Of a DNA stretch of 64,000 nucleotides, positions 47,055 to 56,879 are shown in pieces. Origin of the DNA: Allorhizobium ampelinum S4 (GTDB lineage Bacteria; Pseudomonadota; Alphaproteobacteria; Rhizobiales; Rhizobiaceae); NCBI RefSeq assembly GCF_000016285.1, contig NC_011989.1, forward strand, positions 2,297,001 through 2,361,000, in the 5' to 3' direction. Every line of letters starts with the position of its first letter. Within the stretch, counting starts at the first letter, position 1. Made by a program: the position numbers and the translations under genes. The notes beneath the pieces were generated by a model. It searched no databases. It had not been told where the DNA came from and saw only the letters and a program-made list of their open reading frames with translations.

Positions 47055-48167
47055 TTACTTGCCTCCCTGTGCTGGCTGGCTGCCCATGCGGCCGATTTCG
47101 TTCAACGGCAGATAGGGAACGACACCCTGGCCCTGCTCATCGACGATCACCTTGTTGGATTTCTTCAGGACCTGCTCCATGGTTTCAATGTAAAGCCGCG
47201 TGCGTGTCACGTCCGGCGCCTTGGTATACTGGTCGTAGATCGAGATGAAGCGCTGTGCCTCACCCTCGGCTTCCTTCACGACGCGATCCTTGTAGGCAGC
47301 AGCCTCTTCCCGCATCTGCGCGGACTGGCCACGGGCCTGACCAAGCTTCTGGTTGGAATATTGGTTGGCTTCCTCGACGAACCGGTCTTCGTCCTGCTCG
47401 GCACGCTGCACTTCATCGAATGCATCAGCGACTTCGCGCGGCGGCGCCGCATCCTCGATAGCCACCGAATTGATGGAAATGCCGGAACCGTAGTTGTCCA
47501 TCGTGCCCTGGATGATGTTGCGCACGTCGACAGAGATAGACTGACGGGCATCACGGAAAATTTCCTGGGCCGGGCGACGTCCGACGACTTCGCGCATGGC
47601 GCTCTCCGCCACCTGCTGCAAGGTCTGCGGCGGGCTTTCGAGATTGAACAGATAGGCCTTCGGATCGCTGACCGTGTACAACACGGAAAACTGCACGTTG
47701 ACGATATTCTGGTCGCCGGTCAGCATCAGGCCAGCCGTGGAATTGGATGCCACCTTCGCACCGATATTCTGTTGCTGCTCGGTCACCTTGACCTTCTCCA
47801 CCGTTTCAAACGGCCAGAGATGGAAATGCAGACCGGGTGCGGAAATTTCGTCCTTCGGCTTGCCGAAGCGCATTTCCACACCGCGCTCATCCGGCTGCAC
47901 GGTATAGACCGCCTGGGTCAACCAGAGACCGGCCACAGCCAGCACGACGATCAGGCCCATGCCTCCGCCCAGACCACCGGGAACCAGGTTCTTGAACTGA
48001 TCCTGCCCGCGCTTGATAATGTCTTCCAGATCCGGCGGCTGCTTGCCACCGCCGCCACCGCCATTGCCGCGAGGCCGATTCGGTCCCTGCCCCCACGGTC
48101 CTCCATTGTTGTTATTACCACCGCCGCCGCCCCAGGGGCCGCCGCCGTTCTGATTACTCCAAGGCAT
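47055..48167 (-). CDS. hflK: FtsH regulator HflK (band 7/SPFH protein)
   Basis: A 370-residue partner of HflC. The ATG at 48167, with AGAGG five bases upstream, gives the usual MPWSNQNGGGPWGGGGGNN start, a Gly/Asn-rich cytoplasmic tail. A membrane segment (GLIVVLAVAGLWLTQAVYTV) and the SPFH domain (QPDERGVEMRFGKP) follow, with a helical region ending in QYTKAPDVTRTRLYIETMEQ. The two proteins form the cage around FtsH. Confidence 0.96.
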   Translation of the reverse strand: MPWSNQNGGGPWGGGGGNNNNGGPWGQGPNRPRGNGGGGGGKQPPDLEDIIKRGQDQFKNLVPGGLGGGMGLIVVLAVAGLWLTQAVYTVQPDERGVEMRFGKPKDEISAPGLHFHLWPFETVEKVKVTEQQQNIGAKVASNSTAGLMLTGDQNIVNVQFSVLYTVSDPKAYLFNLESPPQTLQQVAESAMREVVGRRPAQEIFRDARQSISVDVRNIIQGTMDNYGSGISINSVAIEDAAPPREVADAFDEVQRAEQDEDRFVEEANQYSNQKLGQARGQSAQMREEAAAYKDRVVKEAEGEAQRFISIYDQYTKAPDVTRTRLYIETMEQVLKKSNKVIVDEQGQGVVPYLPLNEIGRMGSQPAQGGK

Positions 48168-48415
48168 CAAAACCTCTTTTTCTGAGAATGCTCCCAACAG
48201 CGCCATGGAGCTCGTAAACCCGGCACGACGCTGCAAAACCTCTAGTCTCCTGCACAATCCACGATAAAGACTATTTCAGTCCATAACTGTTGTGCAAAGG
48301 CCCGCAACGGCGCCGTCAAAAAGGCATCCACCCGGATTAATCCCGTTATAGGGATCGCGGCGACGCCTTTCAACGAAAAGGCCCTAACTTCTTCGATTTC
48401 TATGGAAATAAACGG

Positions 48416-48937
48416 TTATAAAGCCGCTTTTCGCCGATAGATCGCGTAGCGCGTGGCGAAACTGTCGCGTTCGCCCGCCGGCACAGCCTCTTCATGCAGT
48501 TTTTCAAACTGTGACGGATCGATTGCCGGAAAAACTGTATCGCCATCGGCAATCTGCGTTTCCACATGGGTGACATGCAGGACATCAGCCAGCGGCAATG
48601 CCTGCCGGTAGATTTCACCGCCGCCGATCACGCAGATCTCCTCGCCCCCCAAATCTTCGGCAATCTGCCCTGCCCGCTCAAGCCCCGCCTCAAGGCTACG
48701 CACGGTTTCTACCGAGGGCATGGCGATATCGGCGTGGCGGCTGACAATCACATGCGGGCGGCCGGGAAGCGGCCGGGACCCGAAACTCTCAAAAGTCTTG
48801 CGGCCCATTACCAGTGGCTTGCCAAGCGTCAGCGCCTTGAACCGCTTGAGATCGGTGCTCAGCTTCCAGGGCATGTCGCCATTGCGACCGATCACGCCGT
48901 TGTTTGAGACGGCAACGACAATGGAGATTTTCGGCAT
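48416..48937 (-). CDS. folA: Dihydrofolate reductase
   Basis: A 173-residue NADPH-dependent enzyme regenerating tetrahydrofolate. Seen: IVVAVSNNGVIGRNGDMPWK, with Asp replaced by its usual place in the DLKRF region (LSTDLKRFKALT), LVMGRKTFESFG and the cofactor block VIGGGEIYRQALPLADVLHV. With thyA further upstream on the same strand it forms the thymidylate cycle pair. It ends 248 bp before hflK, enough space for a separate hflK promoter. Confidence 0.95.
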   Translation of the reverse strand: MPKISIVVAVSNNGVIGRNGDMPWKLSTDLKRFKALTLGKPLVMGRKTFESFGSRPLPGRPHVIVSRHADIAMPSVETVRSLEAGLERAGQIAEDLGGEEICVIGGGEIYRQALPLADVLHVTHVETQIADGDTVFPAIDPSQFEKLHEEAVPAGERDSFATRYAIYRRKAAL

Positions 48938-48996
48938 GATCTGCTCTCTTCATTTACCGAGCGGAGTGGTGTCACAAGCCACCGTAAACGTCCATG

Positions 48997-49027
48997 AAAA
49001 AGGCCGCCGTCAACAGGACGGCGGCCC
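48997..49027 (-). terminator. Terminator of the DoxX-type gene
   Basis: GGGCCGCCGT and ACGGCGGCC form a strong stem around a 7-nt loop, followed on the minus strand by TTTTTCATGG, 24 bp after the stop. Confidence 0.85.
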
Positions 49028-49050
49028 GAAATACATCCCTTGCAGGCAAA

Positions 49051-49443
49051 CTATTCCTTACGCATCGCCGCATCGACGCTAAGCGGGCCGGGACCGGCAA
49101 AGACGATGTAGAAAAACACGAAGCAGAACAGGATAGCTGGCTCGCCGTGATTGTTCATTGGGTAGAAGCCCATCTGAGCATGCACGAGGAAATAGGCAAA
49201 GGCACACATGCCCGAAGCGATGAAGGCGGCTGGGCGGGTAAACAGGCCGATGGTGATCAGTGCGCCGCCAACCAGTTCGATGCAGCCGGCAATCCAGGGC
49301 AGTGACATCACAGCCGGGTTCATATCCGACGGTGGGAAGCCCAGAAGCTTGCTCATGCCATGTTCAAGAAACAGCAGGCCCGCAATAATACGCAGGATGC
49401 TGAGGACGGTCGGAGCCCAAGGGCTCAGTCGAGTGAAGATCAT
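49051..49443 (-). CDS. DoxX-family membrane protein
   Basis: A 130-residue protein with four hydrophobic segments, opening LSILRIIAGLLFLEHGMSKL and containing the family block GCIELVGGALITIGLFTRPA. DoxX-type proteins are linked with redox and thiol stress or terminal oxidase subunits in other bacteria; the role here is unknown. It has its own terminator and lies between thyA and folA. Confidence 0.85.
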   Translation of the reverse strand: MIFTRLSPWAPTVLSILRIIAGLLFLEHGMSKLLGFPPSDMNPAVMSLPWIAGCIELVGGALITIGLFTRPAAFIASGMCAFAYFLVHAQMGFYPMNNHGEPAILFCFVFFYIVFAGPGPLSVDAAMRKE

Positions 49444-49678
49444 GAAACCTAAACCTTTTTAGGAAGAAACGATGTGAGACCGAAACCACAGCTGCGGCAT
49501 TCTGTCACTGAAATTCTTCATAACGTTGTCGTGACCACCACCGAAAAATTGTATCGTACCAAATGCCGGTGAAAATGGCTTTGGTATTCCCTTTGCAAAC
49601 ATCTCAAGCGGTGCAAGCATTTGAGATATTTGCAATGCCTTCAAGGCGAGGATGCGTGAGCATGTCAGAGACTGTGTA

Positions 49679-50473
49679 TCACACGGCAATCGGCGCCTTG
49701 ATGACGGGATCGGCACTATAATTTTCCAGGCTGAAGTCCTCGAAGGCAAAGCCGAAAACATCCTTCACGTCTGGATTGATCCGCATCACCGGCAGGGGTT
49801 TCGGCTGCCGGGTCAATTGCAGCCGGGCCTGCTCGAAGTGATTGGCGTAGAGATGCGCATCCCCCAGCGTATGAATGAAATCGCCAGCTTTCAGCCCCGT
49901 CACCTGCGCCACCATCATGGTCAGCAGCGCATAGGAGGCGATATTGAAGGGGACGCCAAGGAAAATATCGGCGGAGCGCTGGTAGAGTTGGCACGAGAGC
50001 TTGCCATCGGCCACATAGAACTGGAACAGGCAATGGCAGGGTGGCAGCGCCATCTCGTCCACCTCGGCCGGATTCCAGGCCGAGACGATATGGCGACGGG
50101 AATTGGGGTTGGTCTTGATGCTCTCGACGAGATTGGCGATCTGGTCGATATGGCCACCGCCGGGCTTTGGCCAGGAGCGCCACTGGGCACCATAGACCGG
50201 TCCGAGATCACCGTTTTCATCGGCCCACTCGTCCCAGATGGAAACGCCATTTTCCTTCAGATAGGCAATATTGGTATCGCCCTTCAAAAACCACAGGAGT
50301 TCATGGATGATCGAGCGCAGATGCAGCTTCTTGGTGGTCAGGACCGGAAAGCCCTGCGCGAGGTCAAACCGCATCTGATAACCAAACACCGAGCGCGTGC
50401 CGGTGCCGGTGCGATCGCCACGGTCGGAGCCGTTTTCCATCACATGTTGCAGGAGATCGAGATATTGCTTCAT
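49679..50473 (-). CDS. thyA: Thymidylate synthase
   Basis: A 264-residue enzyme methylating dUMP with methylene-tetrahydrofolate. The ATG at 50473 ([15 protein letters not shown]) gives exactly the Escherichia coli length; the frame is open 26 codons further. Seen: [19 protein letters not shown], the active-site Cys in [12 protein letters not shown], and the dUMP-binding [20 protein letters not shown]. Its product dihydrofolate is the substrate of FolA nearby. Confidence 0.97.
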   Translation of the reverse strand: MKQYLDLLQHVMENGSDRGDRTGTGTRSVFGYQMRFDLAQGFPVLTTKKLHLRSIIHELLWFLKGDTNIAYLKENGVSIWDEWADENGDLGPVYGAQWRSWPKPGGGHIDQIANLVESIKTNPNSRRHIVSAWNPAEVDEMALPPCHCLFQFYVADGKLSCQLYQRSADIFLGVPFNIASYALLTMMVAQVTGLKAGDFIHTLGDAHLYANHFEQARLQLTRQPKPLPVMRINPDVKDVFGFAFEDFSLENYSADPVIKAPIAV

Positions 50474-50667
50474 GGTCGGTGCCTGCCGTTTGTCATTTGA
50501 AACAAGCTTTACCTCCGAAACCCGTGCCAACGGAAGTCGAAACAGCATCAAACACCGTCATATCCCAGCATTTCCAAGGGTATTATCCGCATTTGTCACG
50601 AACCCGTTAAATTCAGGTGATGCCGGTCTTTTCATCCGTGCGGAAAACACCTATATCCACCTTGCCG

Positions 50668-50995
50668 GTGCTTGCATCGGCTATGGCAATAAACGGTCGG
50701 TGAAATAAACCTATTGGACCCGGGGGCGGTACCCGGCGCCTCCACCAAAAACCGGTCGGTCTTTGTGACCGGCTTTTGATGGGGGCGAAATAGGATCGAC
50801 AAGGGCGTAAAGATCGAACTTTTGCTCGGCATGATACCACCGTCATCGGGTCACAAGTGTAGTTGCAAATGACAACAACGCTCAGGGTTACGCTGTCGCT
50901 GCTTAATCGCGGTGCCAGAAACCCAAACTAAGTCCTTACGGGTAGCACCGTAAGGCGGGGTTCGGAGGTACCTGGCAACAGAAACCTCCACTTTC
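50668..50995 (+). ncRNA. ssrA: tmRNA, circularly permuted two-piece type
   Basis: The permuted alphaproteobacterial layout is complete. The acceptor piece comes first and ends CGCCTCCACCA (CCA at 50745-50747), with a T-arm-like CCGGG/CCCGG hairpin. A linker hairpin (ACCGGTC/GACCGG) follows. The coding piece begins GGGGGCG at 50781, which pairs with CGCCTCC to make the acceptor stem. The tag frame at 50865-50906 reads ANDNNAQGYAVAA and ends TAA. Further hairpins follow (CTTACGG/CCGTAAG, GGAGGT/ACCTCC). Outer ends are approximate. It rescues stalled ribosomes and tags the product for degradation. Confidence 0.93.
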
Positions 50996-51273
50996 CCTTC
51001 CTTTCATATCCCTTGCCCTTCAATATTTCTTTGTTTGGCCACAACCAGATGCCGTGCCTGTATGCTGGATGGCTTGCCATCTGATGGCTCCTTGCGCATC
51101 CAGCCACCGCTGTGTCCTCTCGTGGCCCTACCCTCGCCCTTGAGTTTGATTTATAGTGATATAGATAGAAGCGGAATCGGGCTTTGCGCCAACGCCTTGC
51201 ATGGCTTATAAACAACAGACACGCGCATCATCCGTGATGCACATGACCGGACGCAGAAGAAAGACAGGACCAT

Positions 51274-51783
51274 ATGGGGCAGGACCACATCCGTTACGAT
51301 ATTCTGGCTCAGGACGCACTGCGCGGCGTTATCCGCAAGGTGCTGACCGAAGTCGCCGCAACGGGCCGGCTGCCGGGCGAACATCATTTTTTCATCACCT
51401 TCCTGACGGGCGCTCCGGGTGTGCGCATCTCCCAGCACCTCAAGGCCAAATATGCTGAGCAGATGACCATCGTCATCCAGCACCAGTTCTGGGACCTGAA
51501 GGTCACCGATAGCCTGTTCGAAGTGGGCCTATCCTTCTCCGACACGCCGGAAAAACTGGTCATTCCTTTCAACGCCATTCGCGGCTTCTACGATCCTTCG
51601 GTGAATTTCGAGCTGGAATTCGATGTGCCGCAGGTGGAAGAAGACGAAAACTCTGCCGAAATCACCGCCTATCCGCTGGCCGCCGAATCGGAAAAATCCG
51701 AGGATGGCGCTGCCGACAAGCCGGAAGGCGAAAAGAAGGAAGGCTCTGTCGTCTCCCTGGACGCGTTTCGAAAGAAGCAGTAA
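51274..51783 (+). CDS. sspB: SspB-family ClpXP adaptor for tmRNA-tagged proteins
   Basis: A 169-residue protein of the alpha-type SspB group. The folded domain (about 1-125) reads DALRGVIRKVLTEVAATG, HHFFITFLTGAPGVRIS, MTIVIQHQFWDLKV and LSFSDTPEKLVIPFNAIRGF. The acidic linker ends in a short conserved tail (VVSLDAFRKKQ), the ClpX-binding peptide. It delivers ssrA-tagged proteins to ClpXP. The tmRNA gene is directly upstream on the same strand, so tag and adaptor are neighbours. Confidence 0.94.
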   Translation: MGQDHIRYDILAQDALRGVIRKVLTEVAATGRLPGEHHFFITFLTGAPGVRISQHLKAKYAEQMTIVIQHQFWDLKVTDSLFEVGLSFSDTPEKLVIPFNAIRGFYDPSVNFELEFDVPQVEEDENSAEITAYPLAAESEKSEDGAADKPEGEKKEGSVVSLDAFRKKQ

Positions 51784-51809
51784 GGCGGGGCAGCCAAGGA
51801 AAGCAGCGC

Positions 51810-52022
51810 ATGTCGGGCGAAGTCGTTAATCTGCGTCAGGTCAGGAAAGCCAAAGCGCGCACCGAAAAGGAAAAGATCGCGGATCAGAACCGCGTGAGTT
51901 TCGGGCGAAGCAAGGCTGAGAAAAACCTGACCAGCGCACTGAACGACAAGGCCCGCGCTGCTCTCGACAATTCAAAGCTGGAACCGACACCGACCAGTCC
52001 CGTGCCCGACGAACAGGGCTGA
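51810..52022 (+). CDS. DUF4169 family small protein
   Basis: A 70-residue charged protein: VVNLRQVRKAKARTEKEKIA, DQNRVSFGRSKAEK. This is the DUF4169 pattern, found widely in Rhizobiales next to sspB. AAGGA lies nine bases before the ATG; it is 26 bp after sspB. The function is unknown. Confidence 0.8.
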   Translation: MSGEVVNLRQVRKAKARTEKEKIADQNRVSFGRSKAEKNLTSALNDKARAALDNSKLEPTPTSPVPDEQG

Positions 52023-52141
52023 AAGCGACGTTTGTTTCTATTGCTCCTGCCAGCACTGTCCAAGCCAACATTGCCCAAGCCAGGATGCGGACGTGCCAAA
52101 CCAGTTGCTTGCCTTTTTATGTCCCCTGAATGGCGCAGTCT

Positions 52142-52372
52142 ATGCCGCTGATCCGCAAGCATTCTATTTCCCTGCATGGCCATCGCACCAGCTTTTCTCT
52201 GGAAGATGCCTTCTGGCAGGAAATTCGGGCGATTGCAGAAAACCGCAATGTTGCGATTGCTGCATTGATTGCCGATATTGACAGCAAACGCCCGGCTGAT
52301 TGCAATCTCTCCTCAGCGCTGCGGCTCTATGTGCTGGAATGGCTCAAACAATCGGGTTCCGATTCGCATTGA
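52142..52372 (+). CDS. Ribbon-helix-helix domain protein
   Basis: A 76-residue protein with the RHH pattern: RKHSISLHGHRTSFSLEDAF, WQEIRAIAENRNVAIAALIA, then a helix to the end. Proteins of this type often bind DNA as dimers, and this one commonly follows DUF4169. The ATG at 52130 is an alternative; neither has a clear ribosome site. Its target is unknown. Confidence 0.75.
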   Translation: MPLIRKHSISLHGHRTSFSLEDAFWQEIRAIAENRNVAIAALIADIDSKRPADCNLSSALRLYVLEWLKQSGSDSH

Positions 52373-52704
52373 AATGCGCTTGCCCGTAAATGGGCCAGTG
52401 ATTCGGCAATCGATTCGCCAACACGACAATTTGGGCATTTTATATGCCCACCAAGAGGCCTGTCGTATTCCAGTTTACTGCCTGCTTAGCCAAGCAGATC
52501 CGTTTCAGGGGCGCATGAAGTAAAGTTATGTTAATCCGACCGACATCTCCGGGCAAAGGTTATGTTGAATAACGTTTCATTAGGAAACGACTATTATGGT
52601 CGGGCTGCGCTGAAAGCTGCAGGACGCCCGGGAATGATGCATAATTTCTCCACCCGATACGCCCCCTCCAACAGCGCCAACTTCATTTGAAAAGGATTTC
52701 AAAT
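52373..52704. other. Intergenic region without recognisable features
   Basis: A 332-bp gap between the ribbon-helix-helix gene and the next small gene. I see no gene, hairpin or repeat of note. Confidence 0.45.
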
Positions 52705-52983
52705 ATGACAAGCGCAGTTTCTTCCCAGATGTCCATGCCGATGATGCCGCCTATGGGCCGCATGCAGAAGCCAAGCGAAGAGCAGACCACCACCGACGCG
52801 ACAGCATCGACCAGCACCACCACCACAGCGTCTGCCAGCACCTCTTCCGAGACATCGTCGTCCGCCGAAGGTTCCGCACCCGAGGGTTTCGAAGGCTTTG
52901 AAGGCAAGTTCCCGAATTTCGGTGGCGGCAATATGGGTGGCGGCGCCATGCCTCCGTTTGGCCAGCGCGAAGCCTTTCTCTGA
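52705..52983 (+). CDS. Low-complexity small protein
   Basis: A 92-residue protein; the ATG at 52705 has AGGA eight bases upstream. The N-terminus is Met/Pro-rich (MSMPMMPPMGRM), the middle is nearly all Thr, Ser and Ala, and the end is Gly/Phe-rich (EGFEGKFPNFGGGNMGGG). It is probably unfolded. No signal peptide or family is recognised. Confidence 0.5.
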   Translation: MTSAVSSQMSMPMMPPMGRMQKPSEEQTTTDATASTSTTTTASASTSSETSSSAEGSAPEGFEGFEGKFPNFGGGNMGGGAMPPFGQREAFL

Positions 52984-53111
52984 AATTTTCTGATCGATCT
53001 CTATCGAGACGCAGCACCGCTCTGCCATGATGGCATAGCGGTACTTTTTTGTCTTTTCGCCAGGCGCCAAGTTGATCAAGCAGTAAGCCACCGACCGTTA
53101 TTGCACTCCCG

Positions 53112-56100
53112 TCATTGCACGCCGGGCAAATCCTCCAACTCCAGTTTAAAACCATTATTCGACCCATCGCGTGGTGTTGATGGCGCAGTGTTACCCGCAC
53201 CGCGATCCGCCGCTCTCGCCGCCGCCTCCGCAGCCCGTGCTGCGGCATCAGCCGCCGCAGCAGCCTTGGCCTGCGCCGCCGCACGCTCCGTGGCCAATGC
53301 CGTATAATAGGCGACTTCTCGCCGCAGCCTTTGCTTTTCCAACACAGCCGCTTGCAATGTTTCCACCCGTCGGCGCTCACGCTCGAAAGCCTGGAGCGAC
53401 AGGTAGCTTGCCATTTCACGAACATCCAGCTGCCGCTTGGGCGCAGCAAGACGGCCGCTCAACAGCAGGTGGACGGTCGGCGCGGCATCTCCTGTCGTTG
53501 CCTGCCCAGAACCCGTCTGGGCTGCGATAGCCTCCCCAGGCGCAGAGACCGCCGTAGCCGGATCGAAGGCGATCTGGACATTGGCATCGACGTCACCAGA
53601 GGCAACCGTCACCACGGCCTGCGCCTCGATAGCCGCATCCTTGGCTGGCACTTTAACGGCCTGCATCCGGGCTTTACCGTCACTCAGCGTAAACGGCATG
53701 GTCACGTCGCCCAGTCGGGCTGGCGCGCGGGCCAAAAGCGGTGTGAGGGCTGCGGAGACCTGCCCCGCCGTCACCTCACTGGTTGCGGCACCAAAAGCCA
53801 CCGAGAGCGCCGGAAAGCTGGACAGGTCCAGTTCCGGGATAGCCAAGGCGGAGAGATCGACCTGGCCGGAACCGTTGACCGATCCCAGCAGGCCTTGGGC
53901 GCTGCTACCACTGCCTTCCGCCATCACTTGTAGCCTGGCTTGGCCAGACAGGCCGCTGTCAGGCCAGATCTTGCCCAAGTCCGCATTGGCAAGGGACACT
54001 CTGCTGCGCAGAAAAGCCGTACCCTGATTATTGGCGAGCGACATGCGCCCGGACAGAGCGCCGCCGAACAGAGTGCCTGACATATCCTCCAGCGCCATGC
54101 CGCCATCCACCAGCGTCAGGCGCGCTGCAACATCACGGGCAGCGGGCAGCGGGCCAAGACCGAGTGTGCCAGCTTTGAGGGCGATGTCCATCTGCATGTC
54201 GCCCCAAACGGGCGTCTGCACCTTTACCGCCGACAATGCATCGGATGCGGGGTCCTGGACCGGGCCGATCACAGTCGATGCCAGCCACTCGAGATCAATG
54301 GTATCCAGCGCAACAGCACCGCCGATTTTAACTGCGGAAGCGGTCGGCTCCAGCACCAGCGTGCCGGACAAACCGTCGCCCGCAACCGCGCCTTTGATAT
54401 CGTGCAATTGCGTTTTGTTGTCGCCCTGCCGCTCGATGTCGCCGGTCAGGGTGATCGGCAGACCGGTGTCGATGCCGGGGAGACTGACTGCATTCATGAT
54501 CAGCAATGGGGCAATATCGTCGCTGGCCAGTTCCATCTTGCCCTTGCCCTGCAAGAACAGGTCCGCACCAAGATTGACCGTGCCGCTTACCCCAAGCCGG
54601 GTCGCCCCAGATGTCAGCGACATCTGGCCATCCGCTGGCGCGGTGCCCTGCTGTTTCAATTGCAGGCTCAGTTTCGCACCGCCATCCATCGGCACCGGCA
54701 GCGGATCGAAGCCAAGCTGACCCAACAGCGCCGAAGGTTCTTCATTGGCAGCGGTCAGCGAAAAGCTCTTTTCAGAATCGTCGAACACATCGAACAGGCT
54801 GTCCTGCCGATAGGCGGCATCGACCGTCGTGCCATTGGCCTTGCCCTGTAGATCGACCTGCAAGCCGCCATATTGAGCATCCCCGAAACGGGTGTTTACC
54901 ACGACGTCGGCATCGGAATACCATTGCCCGCTGGAAGCCAGCCGGGCCAGCAGCGGGTGCTGTGGCAATTGCTGATGCAGCATGGCCAGGAATCCGCTGA
55001 TGTCGCCGGCATGCAGCATGACCTGCGCCTTGCCACTATAATCGGCAAGCGAGCCGGTGGCTTCGCCCGTCGCCTTGATACTGGCCCCGGCAAGATTGCC
55101 GATATCCAGCTTGCGCACTGAAAACCCGCCATCCTTGTAGGTAAACAGCCCGTCCACATCACGAGCCGTGATGCCGAATGCCGAAAAGGCATCGACCTTG
55201 ATGTTCCCGGCGATCTGGTGGCTCAGCAGCGCATCATCGCTGGCATCGCCGGACACCAGCGACGCCAGTGCCTTCGTTGCATCAAAGTCGAAGGCATTGC
55301 CCGAGAGATCAAAGGACAGGCTGGGCATGACGCCATCGGCAGATTGCCGCTCGAGACGCCCATGCAGGCTGGCAGGCCCGATGGCCAATTCCAGCTTGTC
55401 GAACCGTTGCAGGTCGGAGGTCAGGTTGACATTGGCGGAAAAGCCCGCCGTGCGCAATTGCCGGATGGCCGGATCGACATCGCCCGATAGCCAGGAAGCC
55501 AGCCCGGACGGTTGGCTAGAGGCAACCAGCAGCGAACCGTTAAAGGAGGCCTGATCTTTCAGTTGTAGCCGTCCCGCGGCTTCCGCCTGGGTGCGGCCCG
55601 GCAGGGTGGCAACCGCCTTGTCCACCTGCCAGCCGGTTCCGGCTGGCCGCAGATCCAGGGTAATATCCCGGATCACGGTATCGCCAGCGACAATCGCTGG
55701 CAATTTCAAGCTGGCACGGCCCGGCATGTCGGGAATGGGGATCCGGTCTGCGAGCGCTATCAGCGACTGGATGCGCTGGCGGGCGGAATTCTGCATCTGC
55801 CGACCGGTCTTGCCCTTGGGCAGGCTGGGCGTCAGCTTATCGACGTCAATCTGCTGGCCCTCGGCTGTCAGCAGGAATTCCGGCGCCTTGCCGCTATCCA
55901 GCGTCGCCTCGCCGGTGATGATATAGGGCTGGTCGCTGGCGCCGATTTCCATCCGGTATTCCGGAATCCGCACCCGATCATTGGCCAGTTCGAACTTGCC
56001 CTTGATGCGCGGCGGCAGCACCGGATTGCCCATTGGTGCGCTGACCTGACCGTCCTCAGCATTGGCGCGCAGGGCCGCCAGGAAGCTACCCTGCAATGTC

Positions 56101-56804
56101 GGACGCTTGTCGACAAGCGCGAGATCGCCGGACAGGTCGATATCGACGGGCGTCGCATCCGGAGCGATATGGATTTTCACCGGCACGGCCCCCTTGGCCG
56201 GATCCGGCTGAAGGCTGGACAGCGAGAAATTGCCGGACTGGCCATCCAGCGCCCCCTGCCCCAACACCGTCCAGGGACCAGCCAGCGAGCGGGCCGTCAT
56301 ATCGGCATTGAGACCGTTGATCTGGCGGGTGCGGCCTGTCTGCTGATCGACCAGGGTCACGGCACCATCGACGACCGTCACCTTTTCCAGCACGACATTG
56401 CGGCCCGGCAGGCTTGGCTGGCTGCCCTGCAACCAATCCAGCGAACCGTCCGGCAACAATCTCAGCCGCACATTCGGCTGCTCGATCCGCATGGCGAAAA
56501 TCCGCGCTTCGCCGGACAGAAACGGCGCAAGCTCAGCATCCATGGAAAACCGCGCCACATGCGCCAGCGTCTTGCCGTCAGTACCAGGCCCGACCGTGAC
56601 GTCATTCATCGTGATCGACGGAAACGGCAGGATACGCGCCTCGACAGCGCCGTGGACCACCACCTTTTTACCAAGAAGACGGCTGGCCTGATCCTCGAAA
56701 TCCTTGCGGAAATCCGTCCAGTTGACGAAAAGCGGCGCCAGAAGCGCGGCAAACAGCGCCACCACGACCAATCCGCCAAACGCGATGAACAGTCTGCCTA
56801 GCAC
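53112..56804 (-). CDS. Large AsmA-family inner-membrane-anchored protein
   Basis: A 1230-residue protein. It begins with one hydrophobic anchor (LFIAFGGLVVVALFAALLAP) and the AsmA N-terminal domain (FEDQASRLLGKKVVVHGAVE, ILPFPSITMNDV). A long periplasmic beta-rich region follows, with many repeats of short strand pairs and an AsmA_2-type C-terminal block (about 900-1080). The last 110 residues are an Arg/Ala-rich helical tail (RREVAYYTALATERAAAQAK). AsmA-like proteins are thought to bridge the periplasm and move phospholipids to the outer membrane. It is a single gene. Confidence 0.9.
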   Translation of the reverse strand: MLGRLFIAFGGLVVVALFAALLAPLFVNWTDFRKDFEDQASRLLGKKVVVHGAVEARILPFPSITMNDVTVGPGTDGKTLAHVARFSMDAELAPFLSGEARIFAMRIEQPNVRLRLLPDGSLDWLQGSQPSLPGRNVVLEKVTVVDGAVTLVDQQTGRTRQINGLNADMTARSLAGPWTVLGQGALDGQSGNFSLSSLQPDPAKGAVPVKIHIAPDATPVDIDLSGDLALVDKRPTLQGSFLAALRANAEDGQVSAPMGNPVLPPRIKGKFELANDRVRIPEYRMEIGASDQPYIITGEATLDSGKAPEFLLTAEGQQIDVDKLTPSLPKGKTGRQMQNSARQRIQSLIALADRIPIPDMPGRASLKLPAIVAGDTVIRDITLDLRPAGTGWQVDKAVATLPGRTQAEAAGRLQLKDQASFNGSLLVASSQPSGLASWLSGDVDPAIRQLRTAGFSANVNLTSDLQRFDKLELAIGPASLHGRLERQSADGVMPSLSFDLSGNAFDFDATKALASLVSGDASDDALLSHQIAGNIKVDAFSAFGITARDVDGLFTYKDGGFSVRKLDIGNLAGASIKATGEATGSLADYSGKAQVMLHAGDISGFLAMLHQQLPQHPLLARLASSGQWYSDADVVVNTRFGDAQYGGLQVDLQGKANGTTVDAAYRQDSLFDVFDDSEKSFSLTAANEEPSALLGQLGFDPLPVPMDGGAKLSLQLKQQGTAPADGQMSLTSGATRLGVSGTVNLGADLFLQGKGKMELASDDIAPLLIMNAVSLPGIDTGLPITLTGDIERQGDNKTQLHDIKGAVAGDGLSGTLVLEPTASAVKIGGAVALDTIDLEWLASTVIGPVQDPASDALSAVKVQTPVWGDMQMDIALKAGTLGLGPLPAARDVAARLTLVDGGMALEDMSGTLFGGALSGRMSLANNQGTAFLRSRVSLANADLGKIWPDSGLSGQARLQVMAEGSGSSAQGLLGSVNGSGQVDLSALAIPELDLSSFPALSVAFGAATSEVTAGQVSAALTPLLARAPARLGDVTMPFTLSDGKARMQAVKVPAKDAAIEAQAVVTVASGDVDANVQIAFDPATAVSAPGEAIAAQTGSGQATTGDAAPTVHLLLSGRLAAPKRQLDVREMASYLSLQAFERERRRVETLQAAVLEKQRLRREVAYYTALATERAAAQAKAAAAADAAARAAEAAARAADRGAGNTAPSTPRDGSNNGFKLELEDLPGVQ

Positions 56805-56831
56805 TGCGACTCCCTATGTTGTTTCATGCCC

Positions 56832-56868
56832 GTTATCATAACGGCTTACTCATTATCGTAACGGCTTT
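56832..56868. repeat. Short 20-bp direct repeat
   Basis: GTTATCATAACGGCTTA (56832-56848) and ATTATCGTAACGGCTTTA (56852-56868) are near copies at a 20-bp period, just upstream of the AsmA-like gene's start. Possible regulator site or simple duplication. Confidence 0.5.
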
Positions 56869-56879
56869 AAGCCTGCGGA

